DNA of 64,000 bases from Salaquimonas sp. (GTDB lineage: Bacteria > Pseudomonadota > Alphaproteobacteria > Rhizobiales > Rhizobiaceae). A model generated the notes under the pieces. It made no database searches. It was not told the DNA's origin and worked only from the letters and a program-made list of their open reading frames with translations. The DNA is taken from the NCBI GenBank assembly GCA_028289365.1, contig JANQQM010000011.1:1-64000 (forward strand), given 5' to 3'. Shown piece after piece: positions 18,897 to 28,791 of the stretch. The stretch's first letter is position 1. Every line of letters begins with the position of its first letter. Made by a program: the position numbers and the translations under genes.

Positions 18897-18925
18897 GAAT
18901 TCCGTGACTAGGCGTCACGGAATTC
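18897..18925 (+). other. hairpin between rpsB and tsf
   Basis: GAATTCCGTGAC-TAGGC-GTCACGGAATTC is a perfect 12-bp stem with a 5-base loop, 14 bases after the rpsB stop. No T-run follows it. It may be a partial terminator, an RNA-processing site or a stabiliser that sets rpsB to tsf stoichiometry. Confidence 0.65.
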
Positions 18926-19097
18926 AATCCAAACAACATTTGATGCAGCTTTTTCGTATCAGGTAATTTCTTGAAGGCTTTGACCGAGGAGAGCCTGTAA
19001 AGTCTGAGATTTCAGGCGATTGCTGCATAAAACCGTGATGATGAGCGCATATTGAACTCGCAGATTATGCGCTGTCGCTAAAGAAAAGAGGCAAACT

Positions 19098-20024
19098 ATG
19101 ACTATCACAGCCGCCATGGTGAAAGAGCTGCGCGACAAGACTGGCGCCGGCATGATGGACTGCAAAAACGCGCTTAACGAAAACAATGGTGACATGGAAG
19201 CATCGGTAGACTGGTTGCGCGCCAAGGGAATATCGAAGGCTGAAAAGAAATCCGGCCGAGTCGCTAAAGAAGGCCTGGTGGGCATTGCTTCCGATGGCGG
19301 GAACGCTGCCGTCGTTGAGGTAAATTCCGAGACCGATTTCGTTGCCAGAAATGAGCAGTTTCAGGACATCGTAAGACGAATTGCAAAAACCTCGCTTGGA
19401 ACCGATGGTTCCGTCGATACGGTCAGCGCTGCTACCGTCGATGGCGGATCAAAGTCGGTTGCCGATACCTTGACCGATGCCGTCGCGACAATTGGAGAAA
19501 ATATTGGCTTGCGCCGTGCTGCAGTAATGTCAGCCGACAATGGTGTCGTTTCCTCCTACATGCACAACTCCGTGGGCGATGGCCTTGGCAAGATTGGCGT
19601 CTTGGTTGCGCTTGAATCAGATGGCGACAAGGAAGCGCTGAATGCCATTGGTCGCCAGGTTGCGATGCATGTTGCTGCGACAAATCCGCTTGCTGCCTCG
19701 CGCGAAGATGTACCTGCCGAAGTCGCAGAACGCGAAAAGGCGATCTTTATGGAACAGGCTCGTGAATCCGGAAAGCCGGAGGCGATTATCGAAAAGATGG
19801 TCGAGGGACGGATGCGCAAATTCTTCGAGGAAAGCGTGCTGGTCTCGCAGGTATTTGTAATTGATGGTGAAAATACCGTCGAGAATGCGCTTAAAAATGC
19901 TGAAGCCGAAGTCGGTGCACCAATTGCCCTGAAGGGATTTGTACGCATGGCGCTTGGCGAAGGAATCGAAAAGGAAGAAGCCGAAGACTTTGCAGCCGAG
20001 GTAGCGGCAATGGCGAAAGGCTGA
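19098..20024 (+). CDS. tsf: translation elongation factor Ts
   Basis: Guanine nucleotide exchange factor for EF-Tu, 308 aa. The N-terminal UBA-like domain reads [37 protein letters not shown]. The TDF-x-ARN signature ([16 protein letters not shown]) is near residue 80, and the C-terminal coiled-coil and dimer region follows. It is downstream of rpsB in the usual rpsB-tsf-pyrH-frr order. The start has AAAGAGG about 8 bases upstream. Confidence 0.97.
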   Translation: MTITAAMVKELRDKTGAGMMDCKNALNENNGDMEASVDWLRAKGISKAEKKSGRVAKEGLVGIASDGGNAAVVEVNSETDFVARNEQFQDIVRRIAKTSLGTDGSVDTVSAATVDGGSKSVADTLTDAVATIGENIGLRRAAVMSADNGVVSSYMHNSVGDGLGKIGVLVALESDGDKEALNAIGRQVAMHVAATNPLAASREDVPAEVAEREKAIFMEQARESGKPEAIIEKMVEGRMRKFFEESVLVSQVFVIDGENTVENALKNAEAEVGAPIALKGFVRMALGEGIEKEEAEDFAAEVAAMAKG

Positions 20025-20067
20025 TTTCTTCTTGAAATTCGTTTTCAGTATTTACTGGAAAAACCGG

Positions 20068-20100
20068 GGGCGCTTCGTGACAACGAGGCGCCCTTATTGT
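20068..20100 (+). terminator. probable intrinsic terminator after tsf
   Basis: GGGCGCTTCGT-GACA-ACGAGGCGCCC forms an 11-bp stem with one T-G pair. It is followed by TTATTGT, a short T-rich tail. It lies 44 bases after the tsf stop and before the pyrH start. It supports termination or attenuation between tsf and pyrH and also argues against the track's TTG start of pyrH at 20097. Confidence 0.7.
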
Positions 20101-20144
20101 ATCGCATGATCATAATCCGTCATGACATGATTCAGGAACAGAAC

Positions 20145-20879
20145 ATGGATCAGAATTCGCCAAGCGAAGAACCGGTTTACAAGCGGGTACTGTTGAAAGT
20201 CTCTGGCGAGGCGTTGATGGCGGAATCCGGTTTCGGGATCGATCCTACAGTTACTGCCAGAATAGCCCGTGACATTAGGGATGCTGTCGAGATGGGCGTC
20301 ACGGTAGGCGTCGTCATCGGCGGCGGCAATATTTTCAGAGGTGTTTCGCTTGCGGCTAAGGGTGCTGATCGTGTGATTGCCGATCACATGGGCATGCTGG
20401 CAACCGTGATGAATGCATTGGCGATGCGCATGGCGCTTGAAGCGCTTGATGTCCCAAGCGTCGTGTTGAATGCGCTGGACATGCCGCAGCTTACAGAGAC
20501 GTTTTCGCAGAGACGGCTTGAAGAACATCTCGATAATGGAAAAGTGGTTGTGTTTGCGGGCGGAACCGGCAATCCTTATTTTACGACGGATACCGCTGCA
20601 GCGTTGCGGGCCAGCGAAATGCGGTGCGATGCATTGTTGAAAGGTACGCAAGTTGATGGGATTTATGATTCCGATCCGCGAAAGAACCTGAACGCGGTTC
20701 GTTTTGATAAAATTTCCCACAGCGAAGTCCTAGAAAAGGGGCTTGCGGTGATGGATGCAGCGGCGGTAAGTCTTGCGCGGGATGCAGGGATACCGGTAAT
20801 TGTTTTTTCGATTCATAATGAGGGTGAATTTGCTAAAATATTGACAGGTGGCGGACACTGCACAACGGTGAGCGGGTAG
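20145..20879 (+). CDS. pyrH: UMP kinase
   Basis: Hexameric bacterial UMP kinase that makes UDP for pyrimidine nucleotides, 244 aa from ATG 20145 (AGGA about 8 bases upstream). The track's TTG at 20097 lies in the preceding terminator tail. The amino-acid-kinase fold shows KRVLLKVSGEALM near the start, VGVVIGGGNIFRGVSLA near residue 55 and VVFAGGTGNPYFTTDTAAALRASEM near 130-155. It is followed by frr, as in most bacteria. Confidence 0.96.
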   Translation: MDQNSPSEEPVYKRVLLKVSGEALMAESGFGIDPTVTARIARDIRDAVEMGVTVGVVIGGGNIFRGVSLAAKGADRVIADHMGMLATVMNALAMRMALEALDVPSVVLNALDMPQLTETFSQRRLEEHLDNGKVVVFAGGTGNPYFTTDTAAALRASEMRCDALLKGTQVDGIYDSDPRKNLNAVRFDKISHSEVLEKGLAVMDAAAVSLARDAGIPVIVFSIHNEGEFAKILTGGGHCTTVSG

Positions 20880-20936
20880 ACCGGTAAACAACAGACAAAT
20901 AAGATTGGCGGCTGCAGCACCAGAAGGAAAGAAGCA

Positions 20937-21500
20937 ATGTCGGGTGAAGTAATTGATTTAAAAGACATAAATAAGAGAATGGATGGTGCGATCCAGGCGC
21001 TCAAGCACGAACTGAACGGATTGCGCACTGGCCGAGCTTCGGCCAACCTGCTGGATCCAATCATGGTCGATGCCTATGGCCAGTCAATGCCGATAAATCA
21101 GGTTGGCACGGTAACTGTGCCTGAACCTCGCATGGTTGCGGTTCAGGTTTGGGATAAATCCATGGTCGGCGCGGTGGAAAAAGCCATCAGGGAATCAAAC
21201 TTGGGCCTTAATCCGGTGACAGACGGCACCAATCTGCGTATTCCGTTACCTGAATTAAATGAAGAGCGCCGCAAGGAACTCGTAAAAGTGGCGCATCAAT
21301 ATGCAGAGAATGCCAAGGTCGCCATTCGGCATGTGCGCCGTGACGGTATGGATGTGTTGAAGAAGTCTGAAAAAGATGGCGATTTGGGTCAGGATGAGGC
21401 GAGAGCCCTTTCTGACAAGGTACAGAAACTTACAGACGAATTCATCGGTAACGTAGACAGTACAGTTGCGTCCAAAGAAACTGAGATAATGCAGGTTTAG
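20937..21500 (+). CDS. frr: ribosome recycling factor
   Basis: Cytoplasmic factor that splits post-termination ribosomes with EF-G, 187 aa, the standard length. Recognisable stretches are [27 protein letters not shown] near residues 20-45, [25 protein letters not shown] near 70, and [39 protein letters not shown] near 100-140. The Shine-Dalgarno AAGGAAAGAAGC immediately precedes the ATG. uppS starts about 50 bases downstream. Confidence 0.97.
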   Translation: MSGEVIDLKDINKRMDGAIQALKHELNGLRTGRASANLLDPIMVDAYGQSMPINQVGTVTVPEPRMVAVQVWDKSMVGAVEKAIRESNLGLNPVTDGTNLRIPLPELNEERRKELVKVAHQYAENAKVAIRHVRRDGMDVLKKSEKDGDLGQDEARALSDKVQKLTDEFIGNVDSTVASKETEIMQV

Positions 21501-21553
21501 CCGGGGCCAAATCCTCTAGGTGGGTAATCCGGCGATCGGGCGGAGCATTGCAG

Positions 21554-22300
21554 ATGGAAAACAGTGGAAGTGGCAATACGCCACGCCACATAGCCATCAT
21601 AATGGATGGGAATGGACGTTGGGCCCAGCAGCGGGGCCTTTCGCGGACGGCCGGCCATCGCCAGGGCGTGGAAGCCGTTCGTAAAATTACCAGAGCTGCG
21701 CGCGATCGGGGCGTTGAATATCTGACACTTTATTCGTTTTCTACCGAGAACTGGTCCCGTCCGCATGCCGAGATTAATGATCTGTTTTCATTGTTGAGGT
21801 TGTTCATTCGCCGCGATCTCGCTGAACTTCATCAGAACAATGTTCGAATTCTGGTCATTGGGCAAAGACAGGGTGTGCCCGAAGACATATTGGCCTTGCT
21901 GGACGAGGCTTGCAGACTTACAAGACAAAATACTGCCCAGACGCTGGTTATCGCGTTTAACTACGGTGCTCGCACCGAAATTGCCCAGGCTGCCAAAAAA
22001 CTGGCCGAGAAAGCTGTGTCAGGTGAAATTTCCATCTCGGACATCGATGAGCATGCACTGCAGGAAAATTTGCAGACCAGGGGAATTCCCGATCCGGATT
22101 TGATTATCCGTACAAGTGGCGAAAAGCGGATTTCGAACTTTCTCCTTTGGCAGGCTGCATATGCTGAGTTTGTGTTTTTTGAATGCTACTGGCCCGATTT
22201 CGGCGACGCCGAACTTGCCGAGGCGATCAGCGAATATGCAAACCGCAAAAGACGCTTTGGGGGTATTGAAGCGGTAAGCTCGCGGGAAACCGGCTCTTGA
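21554..22300 (+). CDS. uppS: undecaprenyl diphosphate synthase
   Basis: Cis-prenyltransferase that makes the C55 lipid carrier for peptidoglycan and O-antigen, 248 aa from the ATG at 21554 (the track's TTG at 21548 is one codon pair earlier). [17 protein letters not shown] carries the catalytic aspartate, [18 protein letters not shown] the substrate site, and [27 protein letters not shown] the C-terminal signature. Its stop overlaps the cdsA start by 4 bases (TTGA). Confidence 0.96.
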   Translation: MENSGSGNTPRHIAIIMDGNGRWAQQRGLSRTAGHRQGVEAVRKITRAARDRGVEYLTLYSFSTENWSRPHAEINDLFSLLRLFIRRDLAELHQNNVRILVIGQRQGVPEDILALLDEACRLTRQNTAQTLVIAFNYGARTEIAQAAKKLAEKAVSGEISISDIDEHALQENLQTRGIPDPDLIIRTSGEKRISNFLLWQAAYAEFVFFECYWPDFGDAELAEAISEYANRKRRFGGIEAVSSRETGS

Positions 22301-23166
22301 GCAAAAGTACCAAGCCGGTGAAGACGGCAAAAGCCGAACTGCCCCTGAGGATAATATCGGCACTGGTACTGATCGGAATATCGCTACTGGCGACCACACT
22401 CGGCGGTCCTTATTTTCTCGCGCTCTGCATTGTTGGATTGGCACTGATCTACTTTGAATTCAGTGACATAGTGTCAAACCGGTCGAACCTGCCGCTGACA
22501 ACGATTGGTTACGGCGTCATACTGATCTTTGTGCTGCTTTGGTTGTTTTCATCTCCGGAATTAGCAGCCTCATTTGCCGGCGGGATGATCCCGTTGCTGT
22601 GCGCAATTCAATTCTTTTGGAAACGTCGTCTGTGGGTTGGCCTTGGCCTGGCTTACGCCATCTTCCCATTCATCGCGCTTGTTTGCCTGCGCGGTAGTGA
22701 AACAGATGGCTTGCATGCGATTTTGTTGGTTTTCGGCTGCGTCTGGGGCGCTGACACATTCGCCTATTTTGTTGGTCGCAAAGTTGGTGGCCCGAAGTTT
22801 GCTCCGGCAATCTCGCCGAACAAGACCTGGTCCGGATTTGTCGGCGGGCTTGCAGGGTCAGTGCTGGTCACCGCGATCATATGTTTGTTATTGGGTCATG
22901 GATTTGGAGCAATTTCTGTCTTCCTGGCATTGGTGCTTGGAACCGTATCCAGTATTGGTGATCTGTTTGAATCCTGGATCAAGCGTACCTTTGACCGGAA
23001 AGATTCCGGCTGGATAATTCCCGGGCATGGCGGGCTGCTGGACCGGATCGATGGGCTGATATTCGCTGCCGTTGCCGCCTGGCTTATTGGATGGTTGAAC
23101 GGTGGCGCGCTATTGGAACCCGGCGCTACGGGAACCGGTTTCCTGAACGCCTTCATCCTGCCATGA
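22297..23166 (+). CDS. cdsA: phosphatidate cytidylyltransferase
   Basis: Integral membrane enzyme that makes CDP-diacylglycerol from phosphatidate and CTP, 289 aa. It has about eight hydrophobic helices and the family signature [36 protein letters not shown] near residues 215-250. The TTG start overlaps the uppS stop; no ATG gives a full-length protein (a GTG at 22318 is an alternative). In most relatives dxr would follow; here rseP does. Confidence 0.94.
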   Translation: MSKSTKPVKTAKAELPLRIISALVLIGISLLATTLGGPYFLALCIVGLALIYFEFSDIVSNRSNLPLTTIGYGVILIFVLLWLFSSPELAASFAGGMIPLLCAIQFFWKRRLWVGLGLAYAIFPFIALVCLRGSETDGLHAILLVFGCVWGADTFAYFVGRKVGGPKFAPAISPNKTWSGFVGGLAGSVLVTAIICLLLGHGFGAISVFLALVLGTVSSIGDLFESWIKRTFDRKDSGWIIPGHGGLLDRIDGLIFAAVAAWLIGWLNGGALLEPGATGTGFLNAFILP

Positions 23167-23282
23167 AATATAAACATAAGGACGCCGGTTTGGCGCTTGC
23201 ATGTGGCGGCTAGTGGTGGCAGACCATAGAAAATTTCAGTCCGGCTGATGCCGGACATTTGCAATTATTCTTCGAGGAACAA

Positions 23283-24428
23283 ATGGATTTTTTGGCACAA
23301 TTGCCTGGCGTTGGATTGTTTGGATACATCATCCCGTTTCTGATCGTATTGACCATCGTGGTGTTTTTTCACGAGCTTGGTCATTTTCTGGTAGCCAGAT
23401 GGAACGGCGTGCGCGTCGAGGCGTTTTCCGTCGGTTTTGGCCCCGAATTGTGGGGCAGGACTGATCGCAAGGGAACCCGCTGGAAAATTTCGGCAATTCC
23501 GCTTGGCGGCTATGTCAAGTTTTTCGGCGATGCCAATGAGGCGTCAGCACCCGACATGGCCAAAGCGGCCGAAATGAGCGAAGCCGAAAAATCGGAGAGT
23601 TTTGTACACAAGAACGTTTGGCAGCGGGCAGCCATTGTTGCAGCAGGGCCAATAGCCAATTTCATCCTGGCGATTGTTATTTTTTCTCTGACCTTCATGT
23701 TTATTGGTCGGGCGGTCACTGACCCGGTGGTTGCTTCGGTTACCGAGAACAGCCCTGCGCAAGCGGCCGGATTTCAGGCAGGCGATGTGGTTGTATCGAT
23801 AAACGGTGAAAAGACAAATTCTTTCAATGATATACCGCGTATAGTTGCACCAAATCCAGGGCGCGAACTGGATGTCGTCGTCCGGCGCGACGGCGTTGAA
23901 AGACAGCTTGTTGTTACACCGCGATACGAAGTTCGCGAAGATCGGTTCGGTAACAAACAGGAAATCGGATTTATCGGGATTGCAAATGATTCTTCCACGG
24001 CCAATTTTAGAATTGTAAAATACGGCCCGGTGGAGGCGGTCGCGGCCGGTGTCGGAGAAACCTGGTTCATCATTGCCCGAACAATGGGGTATTTACGGGA
24101 TATCGTGACAGGTTGGCAGTCGGCGGATCAGCTGGGTGGTCCAATCCGCATTGCAAAGGTTTCGGGAGATGTGGCGACGCTTGGGCCCAGCGCTTTGATA
24201 AATCTGGCCGCCGTATTGTCAGTCAGTATTGGTTTGCTAAATCTGTTCCCGATTCCCATGCTTGATGGCGGGCATCTGGTGTTTTACGCGATCGAGGCCG
24301 TTCGCGGACGGCCATTGAGCGAAAATGCCCAGGAAATCAGCTTCCGAATCGGTTTGGCATTGGTGCTGATGTTGATGGTTTTTGCTACCTGGAATGATCT
24401 TACCCAGCTGGTGTTTAGTTCTGGTTGA
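23283..24428 (+). CDS. rseP: RIP site-2 zinc metalloprotease RseP
   Basis: Inner-membrane intramembrane protease that cleaves anti-sigma factors and signal-peptide remnants, 381 aa from ATG 23283 (GAGGA 4 bases upstream; the track's TTG at 23259 is rejected). The zinc motif is in VVFFHELGHFLVARWNGVRVEAFSVGFGPEL near residues 28-55. One PDZ domain (ENSPAQAAGFQAGDVVVSINGEK) follows and the second metal motif is in NLFPIPMLDGGHLVFY near 320. E. coli RseP has two PDZ domains; only one is clear here, as is common in alphaproteobacteria. bamA follows. Confidence 0.94.
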   Translation: MDFLAQLPGVGLFGYIIPFLIVLTIVVFFHELGHFLVARWNGVRVEAFSVGFGPELWGRTDRKGTRWKISAIPLGGYVKFFGDANEASAPDMAKAAEMSEAEKSESFVHKNVWQRAAIVAAGPIANFILAIVIFSLTFMFIGRAVTDPVVASVTENSPAQAAGFQAGDVVVSINGEKTNSFNDIPRIVAPNPGRELDVVVRRDGVERQLVVTPRYEVREDRFGNKQEIGFIGIANDSSTANFRIVKYGPVEAVAAGVGETWFIIARTMGYLRDIVTGWQSADQLGGPIRIAKVSGDVATLGPSALINLAAVLSVSIGLLNLFPIPMLDGGHLVFYAIEAVRGRPLSENAQEISFRIGLALVLMLMVFATWNDLTQLVFSSG

Positions 24429-24728
24429 ATTTTCACGAAAAATTTTTGTCTTAAAAGTGCTTGATTCTGGTCTCATGGTCGCCGGAACTTAGGTCATGAT
24501 TAACCATATGGGCCGATAGGCTGGCCATTCTGCAACACGTTGACAAATTTATAAAAATCTTAGTTGAGGAATGGTTGCTTGCCACAAAAAACGTTGTAAA
24601 AGGTTAGTTAACGAAGAGATTCTCAGCTTTGTACTGTAGGGGCGGGTGCGATGGCAGAATGTGGTTCGAGGGATTGAGCGGACAAAAACTACCGGAAAAC
24701 CGGAGAAAAACCGCAAAAAACCGGCAGT
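24429..24728 (+). other. rseP-bamA intergenic region
   Basis: About 300 bases with no credible ORF. A weak A+T-only hairpin (AATTTT-CACGA-AAAATT) with a T-rich tail follows the rseP stop and might be a terminator. A TTGACA near 24540 could be a -35 element but no good -10 is spaced correctly. The last 60 bases are unusually rich in AAAACCGG-like repeats. The bamA promoter must lie here or upstream of rseP. Confidence 0.4.
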
Positions 24729-27152
24729 ATGGGCGAAGAATTAAGAATGGTTCGAATGAATAAATTTGTTAAAGCTGCGATTGTTGCGCTGGCACTGGGT
24801 GTTCAGCCGATTGCGTTTGGCATGCTTATGCTCGGAAGCATGTCTGTCGCAGCAGAAGCTGCCGTTGTGAACCGTATCGACGTGCGCGGAAATTCGCGCA
24901 TGGATGAAATCACTGTCAAAACCTATCTGACGATTTCACCTGGTCAGCAATTCACCAATCAGGACATCGATGATTCGGTAAAGGCGCTCTATGGTACCGG
25001 CCTGTTTACCGACGTTTCGATATACCAGTCGGGTTCGACACTGATTGTAGAAGTCGATGAAAGTGGCATCGTCAATGACGTATTCTTCGAGGGAAATAAG
25101 CGCCTCAAGGATGTCGCTTTGGCGGGCGTTGTTCAGACATCAGCCAGATCCGTTTTTTCGGAGGAGAAAGTTTCCTCTGACGTTTTGAGAATAAGCGAGG
25201 CCTATTCGCGTGTTGGCCGCGAAGATGCGACGGTCAGCTATGAAGTTGTTCCGCTTGCAAATAATCGGGTCAATGTAATTTTCCGGGTGAATGAGGGCGA
25301 CAAGACAAAGATCAGAAGTATCACGTTCATCGGAAACAACTCCTTTGGTCAGCGCCGGCTTCAGGAAGTGATGGAAACCAAGCAGTCAAACTGGTTCAGC
25401 TGGCTGCGAAACGACGACATTTATGATCCCGAGCGGCTTCGGTCCGATGAAGAACGTCTGCGCAGATTTTACTTCAATCGTGGATTTGCCGACTTTCAGG
25501 TGCTGTCCACCGATGTTCAATATGATGATATTGAGAACCAATATCTGATTACAGTTTCGGTGGATGAAGGTCCTCGATATACCTTCGGGAACATATCGAT
25601 CGACAGCACAATTGCAGAAGTCGATACCGATTCGTTGTATCCGCTGCTCGAAACACAGCCCGGTGAATATTACAGCTCGAAAAAGGTCGAAGACACAATA
25701 ATCGCAGTGACCGAAAATTTCGCCGAAAACGGCTTTGCCTTTGTGCAGGTTGTGCCCCGTGGCGATAGGGATTTCAGCACAAACGCTATCGATGTCATCT
25801 ATCAGATTGATGAAGGACCTCGCGTCTATATCGAAAGGATCAACATCGTTGGTAATGATCGTACACGCGATCATGTCATTCGTCGTGAGTTTGATATTTC
25901 GGAAGGCGATCCGCTCAACCAGGTCATGCTGCAGCGCACAAGAAGGCGGCTCGAACGATTGGGCTTTTTCGACTCGGTGAACATTTCCACCCGCCCCGGA
26001 AGTTCACCTGACAAGATGATCGTTACTGTACGTGTTGTTGACAAGGCAACGGGTGAATTCGCTGTCGGCGGCGGCTATTCGACTGCCAATGGCGCTCTTG
26101 GTGAAATCTCATTTTCAGAAAGCAACTTCCTGGGAAGAGGACAGTTTCTCAAGGTTTCTGCTGGGTTCGGAACGGACAACCAGAGGTACCAGTTGAGCTT
26201 TACAGAGCCTTATTTCCTGGGATACCGGGTATCCGGTGGATTTGATTTGTTCTACGAGGAGTCTGACTCCAACAGCAACCGGTCTTACGGTATCGATTCC
26301 TATGGTGGCACACTACGATTTGGTGTTCCGATTACGGAAAATACGAGAAGTCAGTTTTTCTATTCGTACATTGATCAGGAAACCCAATTTGACGGTGACG
26401 AAATTGATTCTGGTCCACCGGATGGAGACGGCATCCAGGGCAATACCTCGGGAGAGCTTTCGGCAGCCTTGGCCAGGAGTCCGAGTTGGACGAAGTCAGG
26501 CGTAGGATTTTCGATTACACACGCTGATCTGGACAATATCCGAGACCCTCGTGAAGGTGTCTATTACAAGATAACCAACACAATCTGGGGTGCTGGTGGA
26601 GATGCACAATATGCCTCGACCACTGGTTCCGCGATAAGATACACTTTGCTTTCAGACGAAGCCGATCTGGTCAGCATGTTGCGCGTTCGCGGCGGCGCCA
26701 ACTGGGTCTGGGGCAGTTCATCTAACTATCGTACACAGGATAATACGTTCCAGGGTTCGCGTGATATTCGCGGATTTGACAGCTATGGATTTGGCCCCCG
26801 CGATCCGGTAACCGGCGATGCGCTTGGTGGTCTGTACTATTGGAATGCTACTGCCGAGGTTACATTCCCAATGCCATTCCTGCCCGAGTCGATCGGTATT
26901 CGTGGTGGATTCTTTGCAGATGCCGGCCAACTGTGGGGGCTGGATTCGGCAACGCGCAAGGCGATCATAGACGCCAATCCGGGGGTCTCTACCGAACAAC
27001 TTGATGATAATACATTGCGTGCTTCGGTCGGCGCTTCCGTGATTTGGGCATCACCGTTCGGCCCATTGAGACTGGACTATGCTTTCCCGATTTCCGAAGC
27101 TCCTTGGGACGATACACGCGAATTCAGTTTTGGTGTAAGCACCTCCTTCTGA
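24729..27152 (+). CDS. bamA: outer membrane protein assembly factor BamA
   Basis: Central component of the BAM machine that inserts beta-barrel proteins into the outer membrane, 807 aa. A signal peptide ends near residue 38 (MSVAAEAA). Five POTRA domains span about residues 40-440 (VNRIDVRGNSRMDEITVKTYL opens the first; IRSITFIGNNSFGQRRLQEVM and IERINIVGNDRTRDHVIRREF begin others). The 16-strand barrel follows, with FQGSRDIRGFDSYGFGPRD near 675-695 in the conserved L6 loop (RGF). It ends in phenylalanine, as barrels do. Start could also be ATG 24747 or 24756. Confidence 0.97.
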   Translation: MGEELRMVRMNKFVKAAIVALALGVQPIAFGMLMLGSMSVAAEAAVVNRIDVRGNSRMDEITVKTYLTISPGQQFTNQDIDDSVKALYGTGLFTDVSIYQSGSTLIVEVDESGIVNDVFFEGNKRLKDVALAGVVQTSARSVFSEEKVSSDVLRISEAYSRVGREDATVSYEVVPLANNRVNVIFRVNEGDKTKIRSITFIGNNSFGQRRLQEVMETKQSNWFSWLRNDDIYDPERLRSDEERLRRFYFNRGFADFQVLSTDVQYDDIENQYLITVSVDEGPRYTFGNISIDSTIAEVDTDSLYPLLETQPGEYYSSKKVEDTIIAVTENFAENGFAFVQVVPRGDRDFSTNAIDVIYQIDEGPRVYIERINIVGNDRTRDHVIRREFDISEGDPLNQVMLQRTRRRLERLGFFDSVNISTRPGSSPDKMIVTVRVVDKATGEFAVGGGYSTANGALGEISFSESNFLGRGQFLKVSAGFGTDNQRYQLSFTEPYFLGYRVSGGFDLFYEESDSNSNRSYGIDSYGGTLRFGVPITENTRSQFFYSYIDQETQFDGDEIDSGPPDGDGIQGNTSGELSAALARSPSWTKSGVGFSITHADLDNIRDPREGVYYKITNTIWGAGGDAQYASTTGSAIRYTLLSDEADLVSMLRVRGGANWVWGSSSNYRTQDNTFQGSRDIRGFDSYGFGPRDPVTGDALGGLYYWNATAEVTFPMPFLPESIGIRGGFFADAGQLWGLDSATRKAIIDANPGVSTEQLDDNTLRASVGASVIWASPFGPLRLDYAFPISEAPWDDTREFSFGVSTSF

Positions 27153-27274
27153 CACGCGTGATGTAATACCGTTTCAGGTCTTGTGTTCCACAGACAATTC
27201 GGTTCATAAAGCGAAACCAAATGTAGGTACGGCGAAGCCTGTGCCGGCTTATAATCATGTGATCAGATGACAAG

Positions 27275-28327
27275 ATGAGCGACCCCGTATTTTTCTCTGC
27301 TGTGCCGCAAAGCCTGGGGCAGATAGCCAAAGAAATCGGTGCAGATCTGATAACGGTCGAACTGTCCGATCAGATGATAACATCAGCTTCGCCCATTGAG
27401 GCTGCTTCACAGGGCGCGATCACATTCATTGATAATCCACGCTATTTGAAGCACGCAGAATCGACGCAGGCTGCCGCAGTAATTTGCGCAGAAAAACATT
27501 CGGACAAGATTCCCTCGAAGGTTGGTTTGCTGGTTCATGAGAACCCCTACAATGCCTATGCGCAGGTATTGAAGATGTTGTTTCCATCCGCTGGCAGGCC
27601 GGAACCGGTTACCGGCGAGACAGGCATTTCTGATGCAGCTCACATCAGTGATAGCGCAGAAATTGAGGCTGACGTCATTGTCGAGGCAGGAGCAGTAATT
27701 GGCGAGCAGGCTTCGATAGGCAGCGGTTCGAGAATTTTAGCCGGTGCAGTGATCGGCAAAAATGTTCAAATCGGCCGAAATACCATTGTTGGAATAAATG
27801 CAAGCGTAATCCACGCATTTATCGGCAATGACGTTATCATTCATCCAGGCGTTCGTATTGGCCAGGATGGGTTTGGATTTGCCATGGGCCCCGGCGGCCA
27901 CAAGAAAATCATGCAGATTGGACGGGTAATCGTCCAGGACGGAGTGGAGATCGGTGCAAACTCGACCATCGACCGCGGATCCAATCGGGACACGGTAGTT
28001 GGAGAGGGCACAAAAATCGACAATCTGGTTCAGATTGGCCATAACGTGACGATCGGTCGTCATTGCGTGATAGTCGGATTGGCTGGTGTTGCCGGCAGTG
28101 CGACATTGGGCGACTATGTCGTTGTTGCCGGGCAGGCGGGTATTGTGGGTCATATCCATATTGGTGACGGTGCACAGGTCGGCGGCGGCTCCGGCGTCAA
28201 TTTCAACGTAAAACCAGGTGAAAAGGTAATCGGCTATCCCGCAATGGATGTGCGCAGCTGGATGAAAATGAATATGAAACTGAAATCGATGATCCGAAAG
28301 AAGGATGAAAAGGGGGGGAAAGGATGA
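27275..28327 (+). CDS. lpxD: UDP-3-O-(3-hydroxymyristoyl)glucosamine N-acyltransferase
   Basis: Third enzyme of lipid A synthesis, adding the second 3-hydroxyacyl chain, 350 aa. An N-terminal uridine-binding domain (about residues 1-110) is followed by a left-handed beta-helix of hexapeptide repeats ([26 protein letters not shown] and onward). [25 protein letters not shown] carries the region of the catalytic histidine. The stop overlaps the fabZ start by 4 bases. It follows bamA after 122 bases. Confidence 0.96.
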   Translation: MSDPVFFSAVPQSLGQIAKEIGADLITVELSDQMITSASPIEAASQGAITFIDNPRYLKHAESTQAAAVICAEKHSDKIPSKVGLLVHENPYNAYAQVLKMLFPSAGRPEPVTGETGISDAAHISDSAEIEADVIVEAGAVIGEQASIGSGSRILAGAVIGKNVQIGRNTIVGINASVIHAFIGNDVIIHPGVRIGQDGFGFAMGPGGHKKIMQIGRVIVQDGVEIGANSTIDRGSNRDTVVGEGTKIDNLVQIGHNVTIGRHCVIVGLAGVAGSATLGDYVVVAGQAGIVGHIHIGDGAQVGGGSGVNFNVKPGEKVIGYPAMDVRSWMKMNMKLKSMIRKKDEKGGKG

Positions 28328-28791
28328 CTGAATTGGATGCACTTGGTCCGATTGAAATCAACGATCTGTTCGTGCTGCTGCCGCATCGTTATCCATTTCT
28401 GCTTATTGATCGCATTATCGATATTGAAAGCGATGATCGGGCAACCGGCATTAAAAATGTAACCGTGAACGAACCGCATTTTAATGGTCATTTTCCCGGA
28501 GCGCCGATCATGCCCGGCGTGTTGGTAATTGAAGCCATGGCCCAAACCTGTGGTGCGATCGTTGCCAACAGGCATTCCAAGGGCAAACGGAAGCTTGTCT
28601 ATTTCATGACGATTGATAACGCCAAATTCCGTAAGCCTGTTGTTCCCGGCGACGTTTTGGAGTTGCATGTAATCAAACTAAAACAGCGCAATACGATTTT
28701 TCGATTTGATTGTAATGCCATGGTCGGCGACGAGAAAGTTGCTCAGGCGATCATTAGCGCAATGATGGTCGATCCTGAGGACGTTGCTTGA
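28324..28791 (+). CDS. fabZ: 3-hydroxyacyl-ACP dehydratase FabZ
   Basis: Hot-dog fold dehydratase of fatty acid elongation, 155 aa. [18 protein letters not shown] is the substrate-site opening, and [29 protein letters not shown] holds the catalytic histidine and glutamate (about residues 50-78). It overlaps lpxD by 4 bases and lpxA by 1 base, giving a tightly coupled lpxD-fabZ-lpxA unit in which fabZ and the lpx enzymes compete for the same hydroxyacyl-ACP. Confidence 0.97.
   Translation: MTELDALGPIEINDLFVLLPHRYPFLLIDRIIDIESDDRATGIKNVTVNEPHFNGHFPGAPIMPGVLVIEAMAQTCGAIVANRHSKGKRKLVYFMTIDNAKFRKPVVPGDVLELHVIKLKQRNTIFRFDCNAMVGDEKVAQAIISAMMVDPEDVA

Noticed and set aside
20097-20144. Track start (TTG) of pyrH
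   Set aside because: It lies in the T-rich tail of the terminator after tsf; ATG 20145 has AGGA upstream and gives a standard length.
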